Shown one piece after another: positions 8,573 through 16,624 of a stretch of DNA of 64,000 bases. How positions within the stretch are numbered: position 1 is the first letter of the stretch; every line of letters starts with the position of its first letter. The position numbers and the translations under genes are program-made. Source of the stretch: an uncultured SAR116 cluster alpha proteobacterium (GTDB taxonomy: Bacteria; Pseudomonadota; Alphaproteobacteria; Puniceispirillales; Marisalimonadaceae); NCBI GenBank assembly GCA_902619485.1, contig CACNEF010000003.1, forward strand, positions 1 to 64,000, given 5' to 3'. A model generated the notes under the pieces. That model was not told where the DNA came from. It did no database searches and was given only the letters and a program-made list of their open reading frames with translations.

Positions 8573-8869
8573 ATGGATAATCTTAATTCAGATCTAGATT
8601 TATTAGAAAATCTATCAAAAAAAATTTCAGATTTAATTTATAATAATGAATTTACTCAGGTATCTTTTATTGATGCTCAACGAAGAGCATTAATAAAAAA
8701 AATTATAGAAAGCGAAAGTAAAAAGAATGCTATCAAAAAAAGAATTGACAAACTATTAGAAAATAATATTGAAAATATAAAAGCTACAGAAAATAAATTA
8801 CAAAATCTTTCAAAAAATCATAATAAATTTAGTAAAAGACTTAAAGCATATTCATCAATTAAATATTAA
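8573..8869 (+). CDS. FliT-like flagellar chaperone
   Basis: A 98-residue, all-helical, highly charged protein without membrane segments, placed directly after fliS. The start is the ATG at 8573 just past the fliS stop, with the purine-rich AGAGAAATAA as ribosome site; a longer frame from 8540 would overlap fliS and is less likely. Length, helical content and a C-terminal NKFSKRLKAY segment fit FliT-type export chaperones, which usually escort the cap protein FliD or regulate the flagellar cascade. No fliD is present in this window. The assignment is mainly by position and general shape. Confidence 0.55.
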   Translation: MDNLNSDLDLLENLSKKISDLIYNNEFTQVSFIDAQRRALIKKIIESESKKNAIKKRIDKLLENNIENIKATENKLQNLSKNHNKFSKRLKAYSSIKY

Positions 8870-8904
8870 TTATATAGTTAATTATATTTTTTTTAAAAAA
8901 AAAT

Positions 8905-8931
8905 TAAACAAATTCCATTTTCAGTCGTAAT
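8905..8931 (+). promoter_or_regulatory. Candidate FliA (sigma-28)-like promoter of flagellin 3
   Basis: TAAACA (8905-8910), 13 bases, then GTCGTAAT (8924-8931). TAAA to GTCG spacing is 15, as in the FliA consensus, though the -10 bases are imperfect. It ends 42 bases before the ATG, against 41 for the matching element of flagellin 1. Inference only. Confidence 0.4.
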
Positions 8932-8973
8932 TACTGCCGTAATATTAATATAATTCGTGGAGGAATTTTTTTT

Positions 8974-10968
8974 ATGTTTAATATTGGTAGTTTGTCTGCT
9001 TCTCAATTTATTCAAAGAAATATGACTAATCAAATAAAGGAGATAACTGAAAGCACAGAAAGGTTGTCATCGGGTAAAAGAATTAACAATGCCTCAGATG
9101 ATCCATCATTAATTGGTCCAATTTCAAGGCTTAATGCACAAATTTTATCACTTCAAGAATCAATTTCTAACGGAGGAGAAGGTAAATTACTTTCTCAAAC
9201 TGCAGATAGTGGACTGAGTTCAATAAATAATATACTTGCCCGAATAAGAGAATTAGCTGTTCAAGGCGGAAGTACTACTCTAACAACTGCAGATAGAAAT
9301 ACCTTACAAGTTGAAATAGATGCTTATTTAACTGAAATTGACGCTTTAACTAAATTAATAAAATTTAATACTATCAAATTGTTAGATGGAACTAAAGATA
9401 AGGTAAGTTTTTTAGTCGGAGAAACTAAAGATGATATAGTTTCTATTGATTTAGTTAAATCAGACAGTACAGCCCTGGGTTTATCTGGCTCATCGGGTGT
9501 AAAAGAGTTTACCGGTGGACGAGTAACAGGATTTACTTACAATAGTAATAATCTTGCAGCAAGTGATATCAAAATTAATTCACAAAACGCTTTAGCAGCA
9601 AACTTAACTGATAACTTATCATCAGGAAACAATACAGCAGCTGCACTGGTTACTGCTATTAATGCTAATTCTAATACCCACGGTGCTACTGCAACAGGTT
9701 TCAATAAACTTACATCAGCTGCAAAAAGCTCTCTTACTATGAGCAATAGTTTTACAATTAATACTAATGTGATATCAATTCAAACAAGTTTAGAAAATTT
9801 AGTAACTGAAATTAATCAAGAAGCTGGCGGTGTTACAGCCACGTTAAATTCTGATAATACAATTACATTATCAAATACTACTGGTAATGACATTGTTATT
9901 GGTGGAAATGCACCAACTGATGCAGGTTTCACGGCAGGTACTTATTTGGGATACATTAAGTTAGAAAATGTTGATGGTACATTTGTTAAGATTGAAGCCA
10001 TGACAAAAGCCAACGGATACGCATCCAATAGTGGAAATATTGATGACTTAGCAAGATTTGGATTTAATGAAATTGACTCAAGTACAGTGATTAGATCAGA
10101 TTTAGTCTCAACTAATGCTCTTACAGCTTCTCATGATATCAAAATAAATGACGTTGCAATTGGTGCATCTGATAGTGCATCAGCTGCAGCAAAAGCTATT
10201 TCGATTAATGCTGTTTCATCATCAACTAACGTAACCGCATCTGGAGATAATTTAGTAACATTAGATTTGAATTTTTCTGAAGCCTCAACAGCTGCTTCAA
10301 ATATAAGTATTAATGGAAATACAATTAATTTTGGAAGTGTTACTAATGAAACTGAAACAATTACTGCAATTAATAATGCGTCAATAGGGGATATTGTTGC
10401 CTCAGCTAACTCAAGTGGAGAAGTTCAACTTACGAGTGCTAGTGGAGCTGATATTGTAATAGCACACGCGGGAACTGCTGGTGTTTTTATTGACGGTCAC
10501 ACTGACGCAACTGGAGCGACTATTACAGTAGATAGTTCAGTAACATTTAAGGGCCAAATACTTCTTACTCATACAGCAGGCGATGTAATTAAGATCTCTG
10601 GTGATGATATAAGTGAACTTGGATTTCAGGCACAGGCTTCAAGCAGTGCCTCTACACCTGGATCAATAATTTCTGTATCAAGCTCTTCAAATGCGACTTC
10701 TGCTTTAACTACTATCGATAGTGCAATTGATACAATTGCCAACACAAGGGCAAAATTTGGAGCAAGTGAAAATACAATTGACCATAGATTAAATTTTTTA
10801 CTAGATGCAAAAAATAATTCTTCTTCAAGATTATCTAAAATAGAGGATGCAGATTTTGCTCTAGAAACAGCAAGACTTACAAAAGCGCAGATAATGTCTA
10901 AAGCTGCTTCTTCTATGCTTGCTCAAGCTAACGCAAGTGGTGAAGTTTTTTTAAGATTAATCAATTAA
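8974..10968 (+). CDS. Divergent flagellin (flagellin 3, 664 aa)
   Basis: Filament-type subunit with both conserved ends: residues 1-140 (RLSSGKRINNASDDPSLIGPIS) and about 580-664 (IEDADFALETARLTKAQIMSKAASSMLAQANASG). The extreme termini are unusual: it begins MFNIGSLSASQF rather than the common IxTN form and ends VFLRLIN rather than LLxLLQ, which could mark a minor or specialised filament segment. Residues 197-240 form a Flagellin-IN-like motif, and the region 160-430 aligns by eye with the middle of flagellin 1 (IVSIDLVKSDSTALGLSG, TLNSDNTITLSN, GFTAGTY). The GTD modules of flagellins 1 and 2 are missing. A strong GGAGG ribosome site lies upstream. It is convergent with the next gene, 4 bases away. 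Confidence 0.9.
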   Translation: MFNIGSLSASQFIQRNMTNQIKEITESTERLSSGKRINNASDDPSLIGPISRLNAQILSLQESISNGGEGKLLSQTADSGLSSINNILARIRELAVQGGSTTLTTADRNTLQVEIDAYLTEIDALTKLIKFNTIKLLDGTKDKVSFLVGETKDDIVSIDLVKSDSTALGLSGSSGVKEFTGGRVTGFTYNSNNLAASDIKINSQNALAANLTDNLSSGNNTAAALVTAINANSNTHGATATGFNKLTSAAKSSLTMSNSFTINTNVISIQTSLENLVTEINQEAGGVTATLNSDNTITLSNTTGNDIVIGGNAPTDAGFTAGTYLGYIKLENVDGTFVKIEAMTKANGYASNSGNIDDLARFGFNEIDSSTVIRSDLVSTNALTASHDIKINDVAIGASDSASAAAKAISINAVSSSTNVTASGDNLVTLDLNFSEASTAASNISINGNTINFGSVTNETETITAINNASIGDIVASANSSGEVQLTSASGADIVIAHAGTAGVFIDGHTDATGATITVDSSVTFKGQILLTHTAGDVIKISGDDISELGFQAQASSSASTPGSIISVSSSSNATSALTTIDSAIDTIANTRAKFGASENTIDHRLNFLLDAKNNSSSRLSKIEDADFALETARLTKAQIMSKAASSMLAQANASGEVFLRLIN

Positions 10969-10972
10969 TACT

Positions 10973-12103
10973 TTAATTTACGTTTATTGAATATTTTTTC
11001 ATTTTTTCAATTAAGGTAGTTCTTCTAAGTTTTAATTTATCTGCTGCAAGAGCTACCTTATTATTTGTTTTCTCAAGTGCCTCTTCAATTAAAACAATTT
11101 CTACATCTTGAAGATGTCTTCTTATGTCAATCTCGTCGTAAAAAGAAAACCAATTTTTATAATTCTTTGGATGTGGTAAATAATCCTCTAGGTTATTGCT
11201 CAAGTTATTTTCTTCTAGATTTGTTATACCACTTAAATCAGAAGTCATGTCCCACAACGCTTCTTGTTCTTCAGCAACAGTTGGAACTTTCAGTCTTAGT
11301 AAATTTTCATAAATATTAGTGCTGGTGATTTCTTTTCCAGGAAAGATAATACAAGCTCTTTCAATTACATTTTTTAACTCACGAACATTACCAGGCCAGT
11401 TGTGTTTGCATAAAGCAGTTATAGCATCTGGAGTAAAGATTGGCTTTTGTGTTTCATCTACATTTAGATTACTTAAGAGTGTTTTTTGCAAACTTGGTAT
11501 GTCAGTTCTTCTCTCAGCTAGTGAGGGTACATTGATTGGAAGGACATTGATCCTAAAAAATAAGTCAGCTCTGAATTCACCGTTTTCTACTTTTTTTTCA
11601 AGATCTCTATGTGTTGCACAGATCAATCTTAAATCTATTTTTATATCTTGTGCCCCGCCAACTCTCTGTATAGTTTTGCTTTCAATAGCTCTTAAAAGTT
11701 TAGCTTGAAGGGGTAAGGGCATATCGCCAATCTCATCAAGAAAAAGAGATCCTCCACTAGACTGTTCAAATCTTCCTTTTCTTTGCTTGTCTGCACCCGT
11801 AAATGATCCTTTTTCATGTCCAAAAAGTTCTGATTCAAGTAACTCAGATGGAATTGCAGCACAATTTACAGTAATGAAGGGACCTTGTTTATTTGAACAC
11901 TTGTGAATAGCTTGAGCAACAATATCTTTACCGGTACCAGTTTCGCCTAAAATTAATGCTGTACTATCTGTTTGAGAAACCATTGCTATTAGGTTTTTCA
12001 TTGATTTTGTCTCAGGACTTTCGCCATCAATCATTTTATTCAGTTTATCTAATGTAGATTGATTTTGTTCTGATGGATTTGTTGATTTATCGACAACATT
12101 CAT
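10973..12103 (-). CDS. FleQ/FlrA-like sigma-54 activator without receiver domain
   Basis: AAA+ enhancer-binding protein expected to open sigma-54 promoters of flagellar genes. From the chosen ATG (376 aa; a TTG five codons earlier is possible) it shows Walker A GETGTGKD (53-60), the sigma-54-contact loop as GSFTGA (99-104) rather than GAFTGA, Walker B SLFLDEI (119-125), HNWPGNVRELK (234-244), and a C-terminal Fis-type helix-turn-helix (about 336-371). The phrase ADKLKLRRTTLIEKMKKY is very close to FleQ/FlrA. The N-terminal FleQ/receiver domain is absent: only about 30 residues precede the AAA+ core. It is divergent from the flbD-like gene across a 190-base regulatory gap. Confidence 0.85.
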   Translation of the reverse strand: MNVVDKSTNPSEQNQSTLDKLNKMIDGESPETKSMKNLIAMVSQTDSTALILGETGTGKDIVAQAIHKCSNKQGPFITVNCAAIPSELLESELFGHEKGSFTGADKQRKGRFEQSSGGSLFLDEIGDMPLPLQAKLLRAIESKTIQRVGGAQDIKIDLRLICATHRDLEKKVENGEFRADLFFRINVLPINVPSLAERRTDIPSLQKTLLSNLNVDETQKPIFTPDAITALCKHNWPGNVRELKNVIERACIIFPGKEITSTNIYENLLRLKVPTVAEEQEALWDMTSDLSGITNLEENNLSNNLEDYLPHPKNYKNWFSFYDEIDIRRHLQDVEIVLIEEALEKTNNKVALAADKLKLRRTTLIEKMKKYSINVN

Positions 12104-12143
12104 AAAAACAACCGTCAAATAATTGAAAAAGTAGTGTTAATTA

Positions 12144-12159
12144 TGTCATAACAATGACA
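12144..12159. promoter_or_regulatory. Perfect palindrome between the two sigma-54 activators
   Basis: TGTCAT-AACA-ATGACA is a perfect 6+6 inverted repeat. It sits 41 bases upstream of the fleQ-like start and 86 bases upstream of the sigma-54 promoter of the flbD-like gene. That is a suitable place for a dimeric activator site (FleQ/FlbD family) acting as enhancer and autoregulatory operator. The binding protein is inference. Confidence 0.5.
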
Positions 12160-12244
12160 CTTTAATTAAAAAAATCAACATAATTAGTCAAATAATAGCT
12201 TATCTTAATTTAAAATTACTAATAAACTCTTATCAAATAGAGTT

Positions 12245-12260
12245 TGGCAAGCTTCTTGCT
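12245..12260 (+). promoter_or_regulatory. Sigma-54 promoter of flbD-like/fliE-J operon
   Basis: TGGCAAGCTTCTTGCT: -24 GG (12246-12247) and -12 GC (12258-12259) with exactly ten bases between. It lies 33 bases before the ATG at 12293, and the leader contains the AGGAG ribosome site. Confidence 0.88.
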
Positions 12261-12292
12261 TCTAAGATTTATGATAATTTTAGGAGTATATT

Positions 12293-13489
12293 ATGAGCCA
12301 GGTTATTGTTGTAAATAACAGTCTAAAGATCGCTAATAATTTATGTGATATTTTAGAACAAAGAGATATCACAGTTATTAAAGCAGGAGTTGGTAGTTCA
12401 AAGCCAGATTTTTTTGGAATTGATCTTGTTGGCTACCAAGCTGATACAATTGTTTGCTCCGATATTTTTGAAAAAGAAATTGGTGGTTCATCGAAATTAG
12501 TTTCAATTGCAAGACAGGCTAAATTGACAAAAATTATTATTATTGCTGATGATAATAATTGCAATGGTATAGAAATAAAAGACGAGTTAGGTGGTGCTGT
12601 AAAAAGAATAAATATTGCAGATTATACTGATCAATATTCTTTAGAATTAATATTTAATACATGTTGTCCCAACATATCTTTTTCAGCAGGCGATGCAAAA
12701 ACATATGAGTTATTATCATTAGCTAGAAGAGTAGCAAGTACTGATGTAACAGTTTTCATAAATGGTCCGACAGGTTCAGGTAAAGAAGTTCTTGCAAACT
12801 ACCTTCATGAAAACTCTAATAGGAAAGAAGAACCATTTGTTGCAGTGAATTGTGCAGCAATACCAGAAAATATGTTAGAAGCCATTCTTTTTGGCCATGA
12901 AAAAGGAGCCTTTACTGGTGCCTCAAATGCAAATAAAGGTATTTTTAGAGCTGCAGACAAGGGCACTTTACTTTTAGATGAAATTTCAGAAATGCCTCTA
13001 TCTTTACAGGCAAAATTACTTAGGGTATTGCAAGAAAGAAAAGTAACACCAGTTGGTGGTCAAAGGGATATCGATGTAGATGTTAGGGTTTTGGCAACAT
13101 CTAATAGAGATATGGCTCATGAAGTAAATCAGTCTAGGTTCAGAGAAGATTTATATTACAGGCTTAATGTATTTCCACTACAAACACGTAATTTATCATC
13201 AAGGAAAGATGATATATTACCAATTGCAATAAAAATTTTAGATAAGCACAGTCAAGAAAGTAAGACATCACCTTACCTAACTATTGAGGCAAGAGAATTA
13301 TTATTAAGCCATAATTGGCCAGGTAATGTAAGGGAGCTTGAAAACACCCTTCAAAGAGCTCTTGTTCTAAGTAATGAGAATATCATAGATGAAAAATCAA
13401 TTATGATAGACAAATCATTATCAAAAATTAATGAAAGTTCGTCAGTTGATACTTTTGCAGATCAGTTAGCTTTTGCAAAAGTAACTTAA
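12293..13489 (+). CDS. flbD: FlbD-like sigma-54 activator lacking the DNA-binding domain
   Basis: Sigma-54-dependent flagellar regulator of 398 residues. Residues 1-125 form a receiver-like domain without an obvious phospho-acceptor site, as in Caulobacter FlbD. The AAA+ domain follows with Walker A GPTGSGKE (158-165), GAFTGA (205-210), Walker B LLLDE (226-230) and SHNWPGNVRELE (339-350). After about residue 375 only a short polar tail remains. The Fis-type helix-turn-helix that usually closes these proteins is missing, and fliE begins 15 bases after the stop, so there is no room for a frame-shifted one. It may work from solution, like Helicobacter FlgR, or together with the divergent FleQ-like protein. 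It heads the basal-body operon and is itself behind a sigma-54 promoter. Confidence 0.85.
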   Translation: MSQVIVVNNSLKIANNLCDILEQRDITVIKAGVGSSKPDFFGIDLVGYQADTIVCSDIFEKEIGGSSKLVSIARQAKLTKIIIIADDNNCNGIEIKDELGGAVKRINIADYTDQYSLELIFNTCCPNISFSAGDAKTYELLSLARRVASTDVTVFINGPTGSGKEVLANYLHENSNRKEEPFVAVNCAAIPENMLEAILFGHEKGAFTGASNANKGIFRAADKGTLLLDEISEMPLSLQAKLLRVLQERKVTPVGGQRDIDVDVRVLATSNRDMAHEVNQSRFREDLYYRLNVFPLQTRNLSSRKDDILPIAIKILDKHSQESKTSPYLTIEARELLLSHNWPGNVRELENTLQRALVLSNENIIDEKSIMIDKSLSKINESSSVDTFADQLAFAKVT

Positions 13490-13503
13490 AAGGAAAATAG
13501 ATT

Positions 13504-13815
13504 ATGAAGATTGCAGATCAAAATATAAGTTCAGGAATGCTAAGGCAAAATATTTTAGAAAAAGCAAATGAAGCTTTTTCAGGAAATAAAACAACTGAAG
13601 AATTCTCAAAAAAGATAAATGATGCCATTAATTCTGTAGCCGACAGTCAGAACAAGGCATCAAAAATCACTAAAGATTATGAACTTGGAAAAGAAACAGA
13701 CCTTACAAAGGTTATTATGCAACAGCAAATTTCAAATATTGCATTCCAAATGACATTAAATGTAAGAAATAAAGTTCTAAGTTCTTACAAAGACATCATG
13801 AATATGCCCGTTTAA
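13504..13815 (+). CDS. fliE: Flagellar hook-basal body protein FliE
   Basis: Rod-junction protein of 103 residues that links the MS ring to the proximal rod in the periplasm and is among the first type III export substrates. The C-terminal half is typical: a helical segment, then DLTKVIMQQQISNIAFQMTLNVRNKVLSSY, which keeps the family's pattern of V...Q.....F....VR.K....Y..I. The N-terminus is the usual less conserved, exported leader. An AAGGAAA ribosome site precedes the ATG. In many Alphaproteobacteria fliE follows flgB-flgC; here it stands directly after the flbD-like gene, and flgB/flgC are not in the window. fliF follows after 23 bases. Confidence 0.92.
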   Translation: MKIADQNISSGMLRQNILEKANEAFSGNKTTEEFSKKINDAINSVADSQNKASKITKDYELGKETDLTKVIMQQQISNIAFQMTLNVRNKVLSSYKDIMNMPV

Positions 13816-13838
13816 TTTAGAATTGTTAGGAAAAGATT

Positions 13839-15551
13839 ATGGCAGAAGCAACAACAGGAAATGATATTACAGGTTCAACTCAAAGTACTGGTATTATAAG
13901 TAGGATTTCTACATCAATTTCAAATGTAAGAAGAATGACAGCAGATCCTGCAGTACAAAAATCAATTCCATTGATGTTTGGAGTAATTGTTGCTTTTGCT
14001 GGACTAGTAGTATTTTTTACTATGCAAAAGTCTGATATGACAACACTTTTTGCCTCACTTCCAGAAAATGAGAAAGCTTTGGTAGTCCAAACTTTAAAGC
14101 AGAATGGTGTCAGTGCATCACTTAATCCAGCTACTGGAGAAGTTGTTGTTCCAGTAAAAGATTATCATGAATCTAGAATGTTGCTTGCAGGTGAGGGTCT
14201 ACCATCATCAGTTCCTGATGGTTATGATAGTTTAGGTGATATGCCAATGGGAACAAGCAGATCTGTTGAAGCTATTAAAATTAAACAATCTTTGGAAGCA
14301 GAATTAGCGCGGTCAGTCAATCACATATCTGGAGTAAGCTCTGCAAGAGTTCACTTAGCCATTCCTGAAAAAACAGTATTTGCAAGAGAGATAGCTCTAC
14401 CTTCAGCATCTGTATTTGTTAAATTAGCTAATGGTAGATCTCTTGGAAGGCAGCAAGTACAGTCAATAGTTCATCTTGTTGCATCTTCAGTTCCAAATTT
14501 ACCCTCAGAAAACATAACTGTGGTTGATCAATTTGGTGAACTTTTATCAAAACCATCAAACGATGCGTCTGCTTCAATTTCTAGTGAACAAATGTCACAG
14601 ACAATGAGGCTTGGCGAAATATATAAATCTAGAATTATTTCATTGCTTACACCGATGGTAGGAGCAGGTAATTTAAAAGCTGAAATAAATGTAGATATGA
14701 ATTTTACTCAGAGAGAAATCACAGAAGAATCCGTAGATCCTAAAGGTAACGCACTTAGAAGTGAACAAAGTTCATTAGATGAGAGTGCCAATCCTGAAGC
14801 TAGAGGTATTCCAGGAGCTCTTTCAAATGCTCCTCCTCTAGCCCCCGATTTAAAAACAGAAGCCCCTGAAGGTCAAGGTGCTAGCAATACTCTTAAACAG
14901 AGAAGTCAAACATCTGTTAAAAATTATGAGGTAAGTAGAAAAGTTGAAACTACTAAGGCTCAATATGGAGAAATTAAAAAAATTAAAGCAGCTGTAATTA
15001 TTCGTGAAAAGAAAATCATCTCTCCTGAGGGTGTTGAAACATTTGAAAAGTTTAGTGATGAAAAATTATTAGAAATAAAATCTCTTGTTCAAGAAGCTCT
15101 TGGTTTTGATGAAGCAAGAGGAGATAGTGTTACAGTTACAAGCAGTCCCTTCGTAGATATTTTAGAAGCAGAAGTAGCTCCATGGTATGAAAATGCGTCT
15201 GTAAAGGAACTTGCTCAACAATTAGCAACCGTATTAATTTTAGCAATTGTTATATTCGGAGCATTTCTTCCTTTATTAAAAAGAGTTCTTGTTCCTGCTG
15301 GGTACCAATCTGGTCCTGGTGCAATGGCTTCTGATTCAGAAGATGAGGAAGACGATAAAATTGAAGTTCAAGAGGGTGAATCTCTTGAAGATATAAAAGC
15401 AAAGTTGAAACCTAAAAAGGCAGCTATATCTGCTGAAATGTTGGATACAGCTAATACATATGATGATAAAGTTGCTGTAATTCGAATGATAGTTGGTGAT
15501 GAGGCAGGTAGAGTTTCCAGTGTCTTTAAAAATATGATGGAAAAAGAATAA
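13839..15551 (+). CDS. fliF: Flagellar MS-ring protein FliF
   Basis: Inner-membrane ring protein, 570 residues (normal length). It has a first membrane helix at about 43-62 (FGVIVAFAGLVVFFTMQ), the large periplasmic ring-building region, and a second membrane helix at about 458-484. The acidic cytoplasmic tail (SDSEDEEDDK) ends in a FliG-binding segment (VAVIRMIVGDEAGRVSSVFKNMM, split here as residues 544-566). Motifs such as LPSSVPDGYDSL and RVHLAIPE are characteristic. It is followed 21 bases later by fliG, its rotor partner, which fits the operon order fliE-F-G-H-I-J. Confidence 0.96.
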   Translation: MAEATTGNDITGSTQSTGIISRISTSISNVRRMTADPAVQKSIPLMFGVIVAFAGLVVFFTMQKSDMTTLFASLPENEKALVVQTLKQNGVSASLNPATGEVVVPVKDYHESRMLLAGEGLPSSVPDGYDSLGDMPMGTSRSVEAIKIKQSLEAELARSVNHISGVSSARVHLAIPEKTVFAREIALPSASVFVKLANGRSLGRQQVQSIVHLVASSVPNLPSENITVVDQFGELLSKPSNDASASISSEQMSQTMRLGEIYKSRIISLLTPMVGAGNLKAEINVDMNFTQREITEESVDPKGNALRSEQSSLDESANPEARGIPGALSNAPPLAPDLKTEAPEGQGASNTLKQRSQTSVKNYEVSRKVETTKAQYGEIKKIKAAVIIREKKIISPEGVETFEKFSDEKLLEIKSLVQEALGFDEARGDSVTVTSSPFVDILEAEVAPWYENASVKELAQQLATVLILAIVIFGAFLPLLKRVLVPAGYQSGPGAMASDSEDEEDDKIEVQEGESLEDIKAKLKPKKAAISAEMLDTANTYDDKVAVIRMIVGDEAGRVSSVFKNMMEKE

Positions 15552-15572
15552 GGTAGAGAGTAGGATAATAAA

Positions 15573-16610
15573 ATGGCAGAAGCAGAAAAAAAACCAAATG
15601 CTGATGAGATTTACGAGGGTCTTACTGGCACTCAAAAATGTGCAATTCTTATGATGTTAATTGGTGAAGACGAAGCTGCAGAAATAATGGGCAACCTCGC
15701 ACCTAAGGAAGTTCAAGTTTTAGGGTCTGCAATGTATTCTGTTCAAGGTTTAGGACAAGATACAGTTAATTTAGTCTTAGATGAATTTTTAGCAATTATT
15801 AAAGCACAAACTAGTCTTGGTATATCAGGAGGTGGCTATATTAAAAATGTTCTGACTAAATCACTAGGTGAAGATAAGGCACAAACTGTTTTAGGAAAAA
15901 TAACCCCATCAGATAGTAATAAAGCAATAGAAATACTTGACTGGCTAGACGCTAGATCAGTTGCTGACTTAATAATTGACGAGCATCCTCAAATTATAGC
16001 GCTAATTATTTCTTACTTAGATCCTTCTACTGCGTCAGATGTTTTGACATTTATGCCTGAAAAAAGTCAATCAGACATAATTAGAAGGATAGCAACATTG
16101 GAAACAGTTCAGCCTGAAGCATTAAAAGAGTTAGATAGAGTAATGCAAAAAGTCTTTTCTTCCAATGCAAGTTTGAGAGCTAGCAAAGTAGGTGGAGTTC
16201 CAGCTGCAGCTAAAATCATGAACTTTTTGAGTCAAGATGGTGAAGCGAAAATAATGAAAGAAATCTTAAAAGATGATAAAAAGTTAATGCAAGATATTCA
16301 AGATAGTATGTTTGTATTTGAGACATTATTATTATCTGATGATAAATCGCTTCAAACACTTCTTCGTGCTGTAGAAGATGATTTAATTATTCTAGCCCTT
16401 AAAGGTGCAGATGAAGAATTAAAAACAAAATTATTTGGATGTATGTCACAACGTGCGGCAGCAAATATTCAAGATGAAATGGAAGCACTTGGTCCAGTTA
16501 GATTGACTGAAGTTCAAGAAGCACAAAAGCAGATAATTGCTGTAGCAAGAAGAATGTCTGATGAAGGTACAATAGTATTGGCGGGTCGTGGTGGAGATGA
16601 TTACGTATAA
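15573..16610 (+). CDS. fliG: Flagellar motor switch protein FliG
   Basis: Rotor protein of the cytoplasmic C ring that takes torque from the stator and binds FliF and FliM. Its 345 residues fit the family. Features visible include the N-terminal FliF-binding helices (TGTQKCAILMMLIGEDEAAEIM, residues 18-39), the EHPQ motif at 137-140 (FliM contact), and the C-terminal charged-ridge helix region from about 250 (LILALKGADEELKTKLFGCMSQRAA). It lies in the operon between fliF and fliH. Confidence 0.96.
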   Translation: MAEAEKKPNADEIYEGLTGTQKCAILMMLIGEDEAAEIMGNLAPKEVQVLGSAMYSVQGLGQDTVNLVLDEFLAIIKAQTSLGISGGGYIKNVLTKSLGEDKAQTVLGKITPSDSNKAIEILDWLDARSVADLIIDEHPQIIALIISYLDPSTASDVLTFMPEKSQSDIIRRIATLETVQPEALKELDRVMQKVFSSNASLRASKVGGVPAAAKIMNFLSQDGEAKIMKEILKDDKKLMQDIQDSMFVFETLLLSDDKSLQTLLRAVEDDLIILALKGADEELKTKLFGCMSQRAAANIQDEMEALGPVRLTEVQEAQKQIIAVARRMSDEGTIVLAGRGGDDYV

Positions 16611-16624
16611 TTTATTTTAATATT

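Noticed and set aside
8974-10968. Flagellin 3 as hook-filament junction protein FlgL
   Set aside because: The C-terminal DADFALETARLTKAQIMSKAASSMLAQANAS matches flagellin rather than FlgL, despite the odd ends.
11065-11708. Two + strand frames within the FleQ-like gene
   Set aside because: Antisense shadows of conserved AAA+ coding sequence; products look random and cysteine-rich without motifs.
13375-13504. Frameshift explaining the missing helix-turn-helix of the FlbD-like protein
   Set aside because: fliE begins 15 bases after the stop with its own ribosome site, so there is no space for a shifted domain.
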